In this document: positions 14,207 through 21,529 of the stretch, in pieces | Layout of the letters: the number at the start of each line of letters is the position of its first letter | Numbering within the stretch: the first letter of the stretch is position 1 | IMG/VR virus record: IMGVR_UViG_3300046007_008519 | Coordinates: 1-22,619 of that record | Direction: 5' to 3' (one strand) | DNA from: a virus | Length of the DNA: 22,619 bases | The notes under the pieces: model-generated | The model's input: only the letters and a program-made list of their open reading frames with translations | What the model was told of the DNA's origin: nothing | The model's database searches: none | Made by a program: the position numbers and the translations under genes

Positions 14207-15862
14207 TTAACTCCATGTAATAATTACTATACCTGAACCACCTTGGCCACCTGTGGCATTAATAGCACCGCCGCCACCGCCACCGCCAGTGTTTGTTGTT
14301 CCATCCGAAGGAGTTGCTCCTGGAGTTATTTGTCCAGCGCCCCCACCACCAGCACCACCGGTTCCTGCTGAAGGTATACCTCGACCACCTGCACCACCTC
14401 CACCTGCATAAGTAGTAGCAATGCCGGAGATAGTAGATGATAATCCTGCTCCACCGCTACCTGCTGCTGTTCCTGGACCACCGTGACTAGTGCCAGCTGA
14501 ACTTGCACCGCCTCCGCCTCCACCACCAAAAGGTGTTAAATCATATCTACCTGATCCGCCACTATTCCCTTGTCCTGCAGTACCTGGACCACCTGAATAA
14601 ACAGTTCCTGGTTGACTACTATTGAAACCTCCGCCTCCACCAGAACCTCCTGCTTGACCTGTGGACCACGGCTCACCTGCTCCTCCTGCACCGCCCCCTA
14701 CAGAAGTAATTGTAGAAAATACAGAGTTGCCTCCGTTGGTAGCGCTTGCACCACTACCACCTGCTCCTACAGTTACTATATATGTATTTCCTGCAGTTAC
14801 TGCTAAATTTGTTCCTGTTAGAAAACCACCTGCTCCACCACCACCAATACCTCTAGCACCACCACCCCCAGCAACAACGAGATAATTTACTGAAGTAATT
14901 CCAGGTGGAGCAGTCCAACTACCTGAAGTATAAAATATTGTACGTTTCTTTGTTCGAGGAATTAAATATGATAGGACAACGATACCTGAACCGCCTAATG
15001 CTCCTGCAGACAAGGGTGAATTTCCGCCTCCACCTCCTCCACCCCCGGTATTGGCTGTACCTGCAGTGGCAGCACCTAGTCCGCCCGCTCCGCCACCACC
15101 TAATCCCCCTATTCCTATAGACCCTGGTATTCTAGCATCTTGCCCTCCACCGCCACCTCCACCATAATAAGTTGAAGTACCAGATATTGTGTTAATAATT
15201 CCGTTTCCACCTTTACCTGAACCAGATCCTGTAGCATTTGCCCCGTTTTCACCAGCTCCTCCTCCGCCACCTGCAGCAAATGGGTCTGATGACCCAGAAC
15301 CGGTTCTTCCATTTCCCCCGTTATTACCTTGAGAAGGCGATGTGGATGGTACGTTCCCTAATCCTCCGTTAGCAGACCCACCTGGGCTTAACCAAGAAGC
15401 ACCTCCACCTGACCCACCGTTTATTCCATTAGAAGTAGAATCTGAACCTCCGCCTCCGCCACCACTAGAAGTAATGCTACTAAATGAAGAGTTTCCACCA
15501 TTTCCTCCTTTTATACTAGGAGCGCTGGCAGACCCACCTCCACCTACTGTAATACTATATGTGTTGCCAGCTACAACAGTTAAACCAGTTCCTAGTCTTA
15601 AACCGCCTGCTCCTCCGCCTCCACCAGTTCCATATCCACCTCCGCCACCTCCGGCTACTACAAGATAATCTACTTGTGTAACACCTTCAGGTGCTGTCCA
15701 TGAACCAGATGCAGTAAAAGATTGTATAACTCTGAAACCTGTACCGGGCCAGAGACCAGCTTGAGTGTATGCTGCTGCTTGAGATAGAGTCCACATTCCC
15801 GACGCAACATAAAGTGTCGGTTCTAAATTAGCTCTTGATATGATCTTACCAGGATAATCCAA
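14207..15862 (-). CDS. Glycine-rich fibre protein, two domains
   Basis: A 551-residue probable tail fibre/adhesin. Residues 1-45 form an N-terminal module (YPGKIISRANLEP, ASGMWTLSQ, AGLWPG) shared with the 836- and 561-aa proteins. Two glycine-rich domains follow, at about 48-300 and 309-551. Each opens with SGSWTAPxGxTxV(D/N)YLVVAGG, includes a GNTYSITVG-type strand, then long GGGG-rich stretches, and closes with GSGIV. The protein ends IVIITWS. The start is a TTG at 15860-15862. The frame is closed two codons upstream by TAA, and GGAG sits seven bases before the TTG. Glycine-rich cores of this kind form polyglycine-II sandwiches in the known phage S16 gp38 adhesin. Applying that here is inference. 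Confidence 0.82.
   Translation of the reverse strand: MDYPGKIISRANLEPTLYVASGMWTLSQAAAYTQAGLWPGTGFRVIQSFTASGSWTAPEGVTQVDYLVVAGGGGGGYGTGGGGGAGGLRLGTGLTVVAGNTYSITVGGGGSASAPSIKGGNGGNSSFSSITSSGGGGGGSDSTSNGINGGSGGGASWLSPGGSANGGLGNVPSTSPSQGNNGGNGRTGSGSSDPFAAGGGGGAGENGANATGSGSGKGGNGIINTISGTSTYYGGGGGGGQDARIPGSIGIGGLGGGGAGGLGAATAGTANTGGGGGGGGNSPLSAGALGGSGIVVLSYLIPRTKKRTIFYTSGSWTAPPGITSVNYLVVAGGGGARGIGGGGAGGFLTGTNLAVTAGNTYIVTVGAGGSGASATNGGNSVFSTITSVGGGAGGAGEPWSTGQAGGSGGGGGFNSSQPGTVYSGGPGTAGQGNSGGSGRYDLTPFGGGGGGGASSAGTSHGGPGTAAGSGGAGLSSTISGIATTYAGGGGAGGRGIPSAGTGGAGGGGAGQITPGATPSDGTTNTGGGGGGGAINATGGQGGSGIVIITWS
14211..14214 (-). promoter_or_regulatory. Ribosome binding site within Trp-Ser-stop end of the fibre gene
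   Basis: GGAG on the minus strand lies within the final TGG-AGT codons of the 551-aa gene, five bases before the ATG of the 85-aa gene. Confidence 0.7.
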
Positions 15863-15865
15863 AAT

Positions 15866-18376
15866 TTAACTCCATCTAAGTATTACGATTCCAGAACCAC
15901 CGGCACCTGCTCTTATACCAGGAGTCCCTGAAGAGTTACCACAACCCCCGCCACCGCTACCTGTATTAGCAACACCATTTGAACCACTAGTATTATTTTG
16001 ACCGCCGTTTCCGCCTATACCGGAACCTCCATATCCTGCTCCTGTAAGAGAAGGTGAATTCGAGGAACCCCCGCCTCCGCCACCATAAAATGCTGAGATT
16101 CCCGTAATACTAGAAGATAAACCACTTCCCCCGTTGCCACCTATCCCAGCATTTGCTGCAGGAAATGTTGCTGTACCTCCGACTGATCCAGCTCCCCCAC
16201 CCCCTCCTGCTGCATAATTACCTCCAGGTTGTGAATTGCTAGCACCACCATTATTACCCTGTGAAGGTGTTGTGGAAGGAACGTTTCCTAACGCACCGGC
16301 TTGATAAGGTACAAGCCCTCCTCCGCCTCCAGACCCACCACTAGTTGCCGCACTACTTAATCCGGCTCCTGTTCCTCCTCCATTCGATGATATTGTAGCA
16401 AATGTGCTGTTTCCGCCATTGCTTCCTGCTCCTCCTCCTGAAGGACCTGCTGCTCCCCCAGCGCCTACAGTAATATTATAAGTATTACCTGCAGTTACGC
16501 CAAATCCTGTACCAGTTCTAACTCCACCTGCCCCAGCACCTGCCCCCAAATTTCCTTCACCGCCACCGCCTCCAGCAACTACTAAGTATTCGACCTGATT
16601 AACACCGACCGGGGCTGTCCATTTTCCTGAAGTTGTAAATATTGCTACTTTATTAGTAGGTGGTATTAAATAACGAAGAGCTACGATACCAGAACCACCT
16701 GAACCACCAGGTCCATACGGGCTATCGCCGGCGCCGCCACCACCCCCTCCTGTATTAGCTGTGCCTGAAGTGCCTGATGCGCCAGGAGAACCAATTGTTC
16801 CTCCAGCGCCACCTCCACCTAAACCTCCATTACCTGCACCAGCTGAAGGATATGCTGGAGATGCAGGGGCAGCCGCTCCAGCGCCACCTCCACCGCCTCC
16901 GGCATAATAAACAGAATTACCAGAAATAACTAAAGCTATACCATTACCACCATCAGGTCTCATTGATGGACCAGCATTTAATCCCAATCCTACTTGCCCA
17001 GCTCCTCCGCCACCTCCAGTATTTCTGACTTCTGAATATTGTGGGCCTGATGTGAAATTCTGTCCACCATTATTGCCTTGTGAAGGTGAGGTTGACGGCA
17101 CATTTCCTAATCCTCCAGGTTGAGGTATTATTCCAAAATTAGCATGCCCACCAGAACCAGCTCCTCCCCCACATCCACCATTGGATCCTTTTTCACCCAA
17201 TTCACCACTTCTACCCCCACCATTAGCAGTAATAGTATGAAAAGAAGAATTGCCGCCAGCTGTTGCTGTTGTTGACGGCATAATACCACCTGAACCGCCT
17301 GAACCAACCGTAATAGAATATGTATTACCCGATTGAACAGCTAATCCAGAACCATATCTTAATCCCCCAGCCCCGCCGCCGCCTGCTCTATTATGTTGTC
17401 CACCTCCGCCACCTGCTACGACTAAGTAGTCAACAGATGACACATCTATTGGGCATGTCCATGAACCTGAAGTTGTAAATTCTTGATAAACAAACTGATA
17501 ACCTGAAGGAGCAATTTGAAACATACCTGTTGAATTAAAGGTATGAATAGTATAACCACCTGATCTTGTTACTGTACCACCTATAGCATTCATAGTGCCA
17601 GTAAGATAACGAAGAATAACTACACCAGAGCCGCCTGAACCGCCAGGAGTGCTAGATTGTCCTGCAGCTCCACCATTACCTGTATTATTAGATGCAGAAG
17701 CGCCACCTGAATTACTTCCTCCTGTAGCATAAGTAACTGAACTACCAGAAATACTATTTGCTAAACCCGATCCACCCCCGGAACTAGGAGAACTAGCACC
17801 GTTGCCTCCAGCACCGCCACCGCCCCCACCTATACTAAAACCCCCGTTACCACCATTATTACCTTGCCCAGGTATACCTTTAGATCCAAGTGTAAAGGAA
17901 GGGACACCTCCATAAGTTCCACCACCACCTCCAGATCCTCCATTACCACCTGTCCATGGAGTAGAACTAACACCATGATCTACGCCTCCTCCTGCACCAC
18001 CACCTACAGATATAATAGACGAGAAAGAGGAATTAGTTCCTTGTTTACCGCTGTTTCCAACTGAACCACTATATGTTGCTCCTGAACCTCCAGACCCAAC
18101 TGTCACTACATAAGTTAATCCGGTATTGACGGAAAAATTGGTACCATATAAATATCCTCCGGCACCTCCACCGCCACCACCTCCACCGCTAGAATAACCG
18201 GTTCCACCACCTCCGCCTCCAGCAACAACTAAATATTCAACAGTTGGTCCGGGCCATAAATTTCTACCCTTATAATAAAACTGTTTGGCAAGAGTCCATA
18301 CGCCACTCGCTTGAGCAGCATCAACTGTAGGACCGACGGCGGATATTATTCCGCCAGTATATCTATGTATAGACAT
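15866..18376 (-). CDS. Glycine-rich fibre protein, three domains
   Basis: An 836-residue protein, the longest complete member of the set. The N-terminal module (GGIISAVGPTVDAAQASGVW, then TLAKQ and LWPG) leads to three glycine-rich domains at about 46-258, 313-568 and 594-836. Each opens V(E/D)YLVVAGGGGG and closes GSG(I/V)V. Between domains 1 and 2 there is an extra linker (MNAIGGTVTRSGGYTIHTFN) often seen in bacterial and phage glycine-rich proteins. Between 2 and 3 the linker is YLIPPTNK, as in the 551-aa protein. It ends IVILRWS. The ATG follows the preceding stop by three bases and lacks a Shine-Dalgarno sequence, so coupling is likely. Probably an adhesin or fibre exposed on the tail. 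No enzyme motif was seen. Confidence 0.82.
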   Translation of the reverse strand: MSIHRYTGGIISAVGPTVDAAQASGVWTLAKQFYYKGRNLWPGPTVEYLVVAGGGGGGTGYSSGGGGGGGGAGGYLYGTNFSVNTGLTYVVTVGSGGSGATYSGSVGNSGKQGTNSSFSSIISVGGGAGGGVDHGVSSTPWTGGNGGSGGGGGTYGGVPSFTLGSKGIPGQGNNGGNGGFSIGGGGGGAGGNGASSPSSGGGSGLANSISGSSVTYATGGSNSGGASASNNTGNGGAAGQSSTPGGSGGSGVVILRYLTGTMNAIGGTVTRSGGYTIHTFNSTGMFQIAPSGYQFVYQEFTTSGSWTCPIDVSSVDYLVVAGGGGGQHNRAGGGGAGGLRYGSGLAVQSGNTYSITVGSGGSGGIMPSTTATAGGNSSFHTITANGGGRSGELGEKGSNGGCGGGAGSGGHANFGIIPQPGGLGNVPSTSPSQGNNGGQNFTSGPQYSEVRNTGGGGGAGQVGLGLNAGPSMRPDGGNGIALVISGNSVYYAGGGGGGAGAAAPASPAYPSAGAGNGGLGGGGAGGTIGSPGASGTSGTANTGGGGGGAGDSPYGPGGSGGSGIVALRYLIPPTNKVAIFTTSGKWTAPVGVNQVEYLVVAGGGGGEGNLGAGAGAGGVRTGTGFGVTAGNTYNITVGAGGAAGPSGGGAGSNGGNSTFATISSNGGGTGAGLSSAATSGGSGGGGGLVPYQAGALGNVPSTTPSQGNNGGASNSQPGGNYAAGGGGGAGSVGGTATFPAANAGIGGNGGSGLSSSITGISAFYGGGGGGSSNSPSLTGAGYGGSGIGGNGGQNNTSGSNGVANTGSGGGGCGNSSGTPGIRAGAGGSGIVILRWS
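15870..15873 (-). promoter_or_regulatory. Ribosome binding site deciding a TTG start
   Basis: GGAG on the minus strand, formed by the terminal TGG-AGT codons of the 836-aa gene, lies seven bases before the TTG start of the 551-aa gene. It supports the non-ATG start. Confidence 0.65.
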
Positions 18377-18379
18377 TAA

Positions 18380-18781
18380 TTAAGTGATTAATTCGAATGA
18401 TGCCACAAAAGATAATGCGCTACCTGTATTGCTAGTTACGCCCACTGATTGATTTTCTGTCACATAAAAAGAAGTTGTCTTATCAGTAACAATCAAAGAT
18501 GCGTTAGGTGGCACATTAATTTGATACGCCAGATAAAAAGGTGTTCCGCTAGCAAACGTTGCGTTATTACTTATTGCAACACTAGCAGGGACAGTATTAC
18601 CGGTTAAATTAGAAACAACAATGCTATCTATTTTATGTACATTACTTGTTCCGGGGTTCAATCCAGTTAAAGCTGTAGTACCATCATATCTCCAGGCAGC
18701 GTTTGCTGTAGTATCCGTGGGTGTTAAATATGCTGTACCTCCTTTAATGGAAGTTACGCTAACTATATTAGGATTCGGCAT
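18380..18781 (-). CDS. Small beta-rich virion protein (paralogue of the 120-aa protein)
   Basis: A 133-residue protein, MPNPNIVSVTSIKGGTAYLT and onward. It shares a layout with the 120-aa protein at 20966-21328: an N-terminal NxxxVTSIxG strand, a central KIDSIVVSNL segment, an IN(V)PP/AxxSxxV strand, a (Y/F)xxExxS segment and a C-terminal SFELIT-type strand. This family recurs beside fibres in marine T4-like phages, but its role is not known to me. It could be a fibre adaptor or a trimeric spacer. AAAGG lies seven bases before the ATG. It is followed three bases later by the 836-aa fibre gene, as its paralogue is followed by the 561-aa fibre gene. Confidence 0.78.
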   Translation of the reverse strand: MPNPNIVSVTSIKGGTAYLTPTDTTANAAWRYDGTTALTGLNPGTSNVHKIDSIVVSNLTGNTVPASVAISNNATFASGTPFYLAYQINVPPNASLIVTDKTTSFYVTENQSVGVTSNTGSALSFVASFELIT

Positions 18782-18791
18782 TTCTTAACCT

Positions 18792-19007
18792 TTAAAATCC
18801 GAAAATTAATGACATTGCGATCGCTTTACCTGTAGTTGCAGCACTGGCGACTTCACTATATTTAGCAAGTCGAGTTCCACCGGCAGATGTGCCATCATGT
18901 ACTTTTAGTGTATTAAGATCAGTATCAACAGTAACTTCTCCAGCAACACCAGTAAAAGTATTATGCTGTGTTGTTGTACCACGTCTTAATTGAATTTGTT
19001 TAGCCAT
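18792..19007 (-). CDS. Small protein with tropism-determinant-like N-terminal motif
   Basis: A 71-residue protein starting MAKQIQLRRGTTTQHNTFTG, followed by AGEVTVDTDLNTLKVHDGT, the pattern of the tropism-determinant N-terminal domain also seen at the start of the 425-aa fibre. It ends AIAMSLIFGF. Here the domain stands almost alone, as if a fibre had lost its shaft or the domain acts as a separate cap. I use the ATG at 19005-19007, which overlaps the upstream stop as TAATG with GGGAG nine bases upstream. An ATG 19 codons earlier would lie inside the upstream gene. Likely a virion attachment module. Confidence 0.75.
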   Translation of the reverse strand: MAKQIQLRRGTTTQHNTFTGVAGEVTVDTDLNTLKVHDGTSAGGTRLAKYSEVASAATTGKAIAMSLIFGF

Positions 19008-19273
19008 TAGGCGATACTCCCGAAATCGTCTGTTGAATCTATAGCACCAGTAATTAGACCCCAATCCTCAGTGTTGCTTCTTGTAATATTTATTACGCCT
19101 GTTGAATTATCGTAAGTACCATCACCGGTGTTTGATGTTAAAGTTATTGATGTTCGTGCTCTTGCATTAGTATAAAATAAATTAGTTGATTCAATTATGT
19201 TGGCAGAGTATAGTGCCGAAATATCAGCATTGGATACTACAAAATTTGCAACGTACCTTGATCTTGATCCCAT
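19007..19273 (-). CDS. Small fibre-module protein (SRYxANF, NARAR repeat)
   Basis: An 88-residue protein starting MGSRSRYVANFVVSNADISA, then NLFYTNARARTSITLTSNTG and DGTYDNSTGVINIT. These match the N-terminus of the 63-aa protein near 21.4 kb and one unit of the two-copy repeat in the 292-aa fibre. It looks like a single fibre shaft module with an attachment end. It ends DSTDDFGSIA and its stop overlaps the next start. The ATG follows the 561-aa gene stop by seven bases with only a weak AGG. It may be a remnant of a longer fibre or a genuine adaptor. Confidence 0.72.
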   Translation of the reverse strand: MGSRSRYVANFVVSNADISALYSANIIESTNLFYTNARARTSITLTSNTGDGTYDNSTGVINITRSNTEDWGLITGAIDSTDDFGSIA

Positions 19274-19280
19274 TTAAAAC

Positions 19281-20966
19281 CTATTGGTTAAATTTGATTA
19301 TGACGATACCAGAACCACCTGGTCCTCCAGGTCCTTGAGCTTGTATCGCTGCTCTCGCACCGCCTCCTCCACCACCTCCAGTACCATTTGAACCAGCATA
19401 TCCAGAATTAGTAGTATCTCTTTCTCCACCATTACCTCCACCACCATTACCACCAGTACCTGCTATACCATTAGTTGCGCCAGTACCTCCTGCGCCTCCA
19501 CCACCTCCATATACAACACTTATTCCTGTTATTGGGACACTATATCCAGGACCACCATTACCGCCAGCACCTAGCCCAACACCTGCACCGCCGGCACCAC
19601 CTGCGCCTCCGCCTCCTCCACCTGCATTCCAGCTAGGACCAGAACCGGAACGTCCTCCGCTGTAACCTTGAACAGAATTCGTATCTGGAGGCGAAGCTGA
19701 TGCTGGAGTGTTTCCGACCCCACCTGCAGGTGCAGTAGAATCTATTGCATTTCCTCCCCCAGAACCACCTGAAGCTGCTGCGGACGGATTAGGTGGGGGA
19801 TAACTTTGTCCACCACCACCTCCTGCAGATATAATTGTGCTAAACACCGAATTACTACCCGATCCTCCGTTCCCGCTACCTACACCAGATCCTCCTGCCC
19901 CTACAGTAACAGTATATGTATTTCCGGCGGTTATTGGAAAATTAACACCATATCGTAAACCTCCAGCACCACCTCCTCCGCCGCCACCGCCACCGCCACC
20001 GCCTCCAGCAACTACTAAGTAATCTACACTAGATACACCTGTTGGAACAACGAAAGAAGATGTAGAAGTAAATGTTAGTATTGATCTATTAGGTACTAAG
20101 TATTTAAGTATAACTATACCTGAACCACCTGTTCCACTTCCTGCATTACCAGGAGCTGTGGAACTTCCACCACCCCCTCCTCCCGTATTAGGTGATCCAC
20201 TAGTTGCAGAACCTCCAGGAGCTGCACCAGCGCCTCCTCCACCATTACCACCTAAACCTCTAGTTCCACCATATACAGTATTTGCACCGCCTCCACCACC
20301 ACCTGCATATGTAATAGAAGTTCCAGAAATACTTGATATTGCTCCCTCTCCCCCTGCCCCTGAAATTCCTGTGGAAGTATTCCCATCAATCCCAGCTGAA
20401 AAAGCACCGCCTCCACCGCCTGATGTATATGGAGAAGTAAACGGGATTCCTCCGTTTCCTCCTCTATTTCCCTGACTAGGGGTCGTAGCAGGGGTGTTTC
20501 CTAATCCCCCAATTTGTCCTGGGTAACTGCCTCCACCAGAACCTCCATTTTTTCCACTACCTGCTACAGTACCGCCACCGCCTCCTGTGGACGTAATAGA
20601 GCTGAATATACTATTTTCACCTGTCGTATTTGCAGGTCCGCCAGCCCCAACCGTTATACTATAAGTATTACCTGCAGTTACTGCTAATCCTGTACCAGTT
20701 CTAAATCCACCAGCTCCGCCACCTCCTGCAGAAGAACTTCCGCCGCCACCGCCTCCACCTGCTACAACAAGATATTCGACTTCAGTCACACCTGTTGGAG
20801 CTGTCCAAGAACCACTAGCCAAAAAGGTTTGTATTACATAGTAACCAGATGAAGGCCATAGCCCAGCTACTTTAAACAAAAATTGTTCTTGGCTAGACCA
20901 TAAACCAGAGGCAACTTCAGTATTTGCTAAATTTAATCTACCTATTGCGCCACCAAAAGATTTCAT
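19281..20966 (-). CDS. Glycine-rich fibre protein, two domains
   Basis: A 561-residue fibre/adhesin with the shared N-terminal module (GGAIGRLNLANTEVASGLWS, AGLWPSSGYYVIQTF), then two glycine-rich domains from about residue 50 and about residue 300. The linker YLVPNRSILTFTSTSSFVVP and the closing IVIIKFNQ are nearly the same as in the partial gene at 21530, so these two C-terminal domains are close relatives. The ends with TWS/RWS belong to the 551- and 836-aa proteins. The second domain opens with an unusually long glycine run, encoded by the G-rich tract at 19972-20006. The ATG overlaps the preceding stop as TAATG. No strong ribosome binding site is visible. Likely role: host-surface recognition. 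Confidence 0.82.
   Translation of the reverse strand: MKSFGGAIGRLNLANTEVASGLWSSQEQFLFKVAGLWPSSGYYVIQTFLASGSWTAPTGVTEVEYLVVAGGGGGGGSSSAGGGGAGGFRTGTGLAVTAGNTYSITVGAGGPANTTGENSIFSSITSTGGGGGTVAGSGKNGGSGGGSYPGQIGGLGNTPATTPSQGNRGGNGGIPFTSPYTSGGGGGAFSAGIDGNTSTGISGAGGEGAISSISGTSITYAGGGGGGANTVYGGTRGLGGNGGGGAGAAPGGSATSGSPNTGGGGGGSSTAPGNAGSGTGGSGIVILKYLVPNRSILTFTSTSSFVVPTGVSSVDYLVVAGGGGGGGGGGGGGAGGLRYGVNFPITAGNTYTVTVGAGGSGVGSGNGGSGSNSVFSTIISAGGGGGQSYPPPNPSAAASGGSGGGNAIDSTAPAGGVGNTPASASPPDTNSVQGYSGGRSGSGPSWNAGGGGGGAGGAGGAGVGLGAGGNGGPGYSVPITGISVVYGGGGGAGGTGATNGIAGTGGNGGGGNGGERDTTNSGYAGSNGTGGGGGGGARAAIQAQGPGGPGGSGIVIIKFNQ
19972..20006 (-). repeat. GGN tract encoding a glycine run
   Basis: On the coding strand this is a run of GG doublets separated by single bases (GGAGGCGGTGGCGGTGGC pattern). 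It encodes the long glycine run after DYLVVA in the second domain of the 561-aa fibre. It is slippage-prone and could form a two-layer G-quadruplex in the mRNA. Confidence 0.7.
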
Positions 20967-21328
20967 TATCGTATTAAATCGTAACTAACTAAGGATTGAA
21001 GAACACTATTTGCACTTGCATAAGCATACAACGAATCATTTTCTTCAAGATATATTTGCATGTCTTTTGTTGCTGCTACAAAGGTTGAGTCTGCAGGCAC
21101 ATTGATTGTATAAGATATGAAGAATGTACTAACATTATTTTTAAGTAGTCCAACAGTCACATCTGCAGATGAAGTTCCATTTGCGTTTGCTATAACTATA
21201 GAATTAATCTTTACTAGATTATTACTTAATGCAGCATTAACAACTAAAGTGGAATTGCTGGTGGTTAGAACGTTACCAGTTATTTTACCGGTAACTGAAC
21301 TAATGTTAATTAAATTTGGTGCTGCCAT
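20966..21328 (-). CDS. Small beta-rich virion protein (paralogue of the 133-aa protein)
   Basis: A 120-residue protein, MAAPNLINISSVTGKITGNV, with VKINSIVIANANGTSSADVT, FISYTINVPADSTFVAATKD and YLEENDSLYAYA. It has no signal peptide or membrane segment. It matches the 133-aa protein at 18380-18781 in strand order and motifs and belongs to a family that accompanies fibres in marine T4-like phages, with no role known to me. GGAGGA four bases before the ATG is formed by the last two Gly codons of the 63-aa gene. The 561-aa fibre gene starts at its stop codon. Its place immediately before a glycine-rich fibre, repeated for the paralogue, suggests it works with that fibre. Confidence 0.78.
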   Translation of the reverse strand: MAAPNLINISSVTGKITGNVLTTSNSTLVVNAALSNNLVKINSIVIANANGTSSADVTVGLLKNNVSTFFISYTINVPADSTFVAATKDMQIYLEENDSLYAYASANSVLQSLVSYDLIR

Positions 21329-21520
21329 TTATCCTCCAAATAAAAGATTCACAGTATAAGCAGTTTTTTGGCTTCTTTCATTGGTAAAATATAAATTGGT
21401 GTTTTCAGTAATATTTGAGGTATAAACAGTGCCCAAGTCACTTGCCGTTACTGCACCATCAGCAATATTGTTACTACTAATTATAAAATCTGCTATGTAT
21501 CTTGATTTTGTTATTGGCAT
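21329..21520 (-). CDS. Small fibre-attachment protein (SRYIADF)
   Basis: A 63-residue protein, MPITKSRYIADFIISSNNIA, then DGAVTASDLGTVYTSNITEN and TNLYFTNERS, ending VNLLFGG. The SRYxADFxIS and NLYFTN parts match the 88-aa protein at 19007-19273 and are recurrent in marine phage fibres. It looks like an attachment module without a shaft. No Shine-Dalgarno sequence is visible before the ATG, which lies nine bases after the upstream stop in an A-rich spacer. The final Gly-Gly codons provide the ribosome binding site of the next gene. Confidence 0.72.
   Translation of the reverse strand: MPITKSRYIADFIISSNNIADGAVTASDLGTVYTSNITENTNLYFTNERSQKTAYTVNLLFGG
21332..21337 (-). promoter_or_regulatory. 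Ribosome binding site formed by the Gly-Gly end of the 63-aa gene
   Basis: GGAGGA on the minus strand is the last two sense codons of the 63-aa gene. Four bases, including most of the TAA stop, separate it from the ATG of the 120-aa gene. Confidence 0.75.
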
Positions 21521-21529
21521 TTTTGTTAT

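Noticed and set aside
9698-15668. Long proline-rich open frames on the plus strand opposite the glycine-rich genes
   Set aside because: They are the antisense of GGN codons read as CCN. They lack ribosome binding sites, start anywhere, and every real gene signal lies on the minus strand.
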